From: Xaviernesmea oryzae | Lineage (GTDB): Bacteria; Pseudomonadota; Alphaproteobacteria; Rhizobiales; Rhizobiaceae | Reading direction: 5' to 3' | Length of the DNA stretch: 64,000 nucleotides | NCBI RefSeq assembly: GCF_900177415.1 | Contig: NZ_FXAF01000006.1 | Coordinates: forward strand, 1,202,001-1,266,000 | In this document: positions 63,513-64,000 of the stretch, piece by piece | Layout: each line of letters starts with the position of its first letter | Numbering within the stretch: the first letter of the stretch is position 1 | Translations under genes and position numbers: made by a program | The notes under the pieces: generated by a model | What the model was told of the DNA's origin: nothing | Seen by the model: the letters and a program-made list of their open reading frames with translations, nothing else | Databases searched by the model: none

Positions 63513-64000
63513 ATGGCGAAATTGAAAGTGGCGATGATCGGGCTCGGCATGGCGTCGGGTCATCATGCCCGCGCCCTTCTGGACCTGTCGGACCGGATCG
63601 AATGCGTGGCGGCTTATAGCCAGACGGCGGCCCGGCGCGATGCCTTTGCCGGACAATATCCCATTCCGGTCAGCGGCGATCTCGACGCCATCTTCGCGGA
63701 CGAGGCGATCGGGGCGGTGCTGATCCTCACGCCGCCGAGCAGCCATCTGGAGCTCGTCCGGCGGGCCGCTGCGGCGAAGAAGCATATCCTGCTCGAAAAG
63801 CCGCTGGATATCTCCTTCGAGCGCTCCGAGGCGATCGTCCGCGCGGCGAAGGAAGCGGGCGTGCTGCTCGGCATGGTGCTGCAGAACCGGTTCCGTGCGG
63901 CTGCCCTGAAGCTCGACGAGATCGTCAAGTCCGGCCGCCTCGGGCAACTGGTGGAAGCGTCGGCCGCGATCCGCAACTGGCGGCCCCAGAGCTATTACGA
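63513..64000 (+). CDS. Gfo/Idh/MocA family oxidoreductase, 5' part (cut by window edge)
   Basis: The first 162 codons are present. The N-terminal Rossmann domain reads LKVAMIGLGMASGHHARALL, then VLILTPPSSHLELVRRAAA, and the family EKP motif is in HILLEKPLDISFERSE near residue 95; the C-terminal domain is outside the window. These enzymes oxidise or reduce sugars with NAD(P). Next to uxuA it could be the dehydrogenase that feeds or replaces UxuB, but this is inference. GGAGAGGA lies upstream of the ATG. Confidence 0.93.
   Translation, partial: MAKLKVAMIGLGMASGHHARALLDLSDRIECVAAYSQTAARRDAFAGQYPIPVSGDLDAIFADEAIGAVLILTPPSSHLELVRRAAAAKKHILLEKPLDISFERSEAIVRAAKEAGVLLGMVLQNRFRAAALKLDEIVKSGRLGQLVEASAAIRNWRPQSYY

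Noticed and set aside
1..64000. tRNA, rRNA or replication origin
   Set aside because: No cloverleaf with conserved T-loop, no rRNA segment and no cluster of DnaA boxes or partition genes was found by eye; covariance-model scans would be needed to exclude small RNAs.

Overview
The window looks like chromosomal DNA of a high-GC alphaproteobacterium of the Rhizobiaceae (Rhizobium / Agrobacterium / Sinorhizobium / Shinella group). The evidence is the gene content: two BA14K-type secreted proteins, a DUF1217 protein, a cobalamin riboswitch, a BioMNY biotin transporter, a fused TRAP permease with a TAXI binding protein, a long two-domain GlgE, and several RIME-like GC-rich palindromic elements between genes. 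No rRNA, tRNA, CRISPR array, phage or complete insertion sequence was seen.

Layout. 0-6 kb: a small unknown gene, tex, cfa, ubiA. 5.5-9.2 kb: an unknown rhizobial protein and a large repeat-containing DUF1217 protein, bracketed by two copies of a 108-bp repeat. 9.2-13 kb (minus): a ModE-type HTH protein, a GlcD-like FAD dehydrogenase, tsaC/sua5 and an unknown gene. 12.8-14.4 kb: a cobalamin riboswitch leading into a Rieske oxygenase. 14.5-20 kb: two BA14K proteins, a CorA/ZntB transporter, an acyl-CoA dehydrogenase with an enoyl-CoA hydratase, and a small secreted protein. 20-36 kb (mostly minus): rlmD-like, tlyA, dxs, xseB and a histone-deacetylase-family gene. I infer that this was once a tighter block. 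It is now interrupted by a chemoreceptor, DUF4424, cytochrome b561/YceI and a 273-bp inverted-repeat element on one side of dxs, and by a pirin, two back-to-back toxin-antitoxin pairs (MntA/HepT with a frameshifted HepT, and TumE/TumA) and a TAXI-TRAP transporter on the other.

36-49 kb: a thioesterase, bioMNY, a YcaQ-like DNA glycosylase, and then the GlgE pathway operon glgE - treS/maltokinase - glgB. This operon turns trehalose into maltose 1-phosphate and then into branched alpha-glucan. 49-51.3 kb: an orphan TctC-type binding protein, a cupin and a DUF3175 protein.

51.4-64 kb: a LacI-regulated catabolic locus. A minus-strand LacI repressor faces nagB - SIS protein - nagA - ceramidase-like hydrolase, all with overlapping reading frames. 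A sugar ABC transporter follows (binding protein, two permeases, AGE-like epimerase, ATPase), then mannonate dehydratase and a Gfo/Idh/MocA oxidoreductase cut by the window edge. The two transcription units start with near-copies of the same 57-base promoter/leader, each holding the palindrome GCAACCGGTTGC. In the nagB copy the position that matches the start ATG of the other unit is ATA. Combining GlcNAc-6-phosphate and hexuronate enzymes under one regulator suggests use of a mixed amino-sugar/uronate compound. This locus is the best candidate here for an undescribed system.
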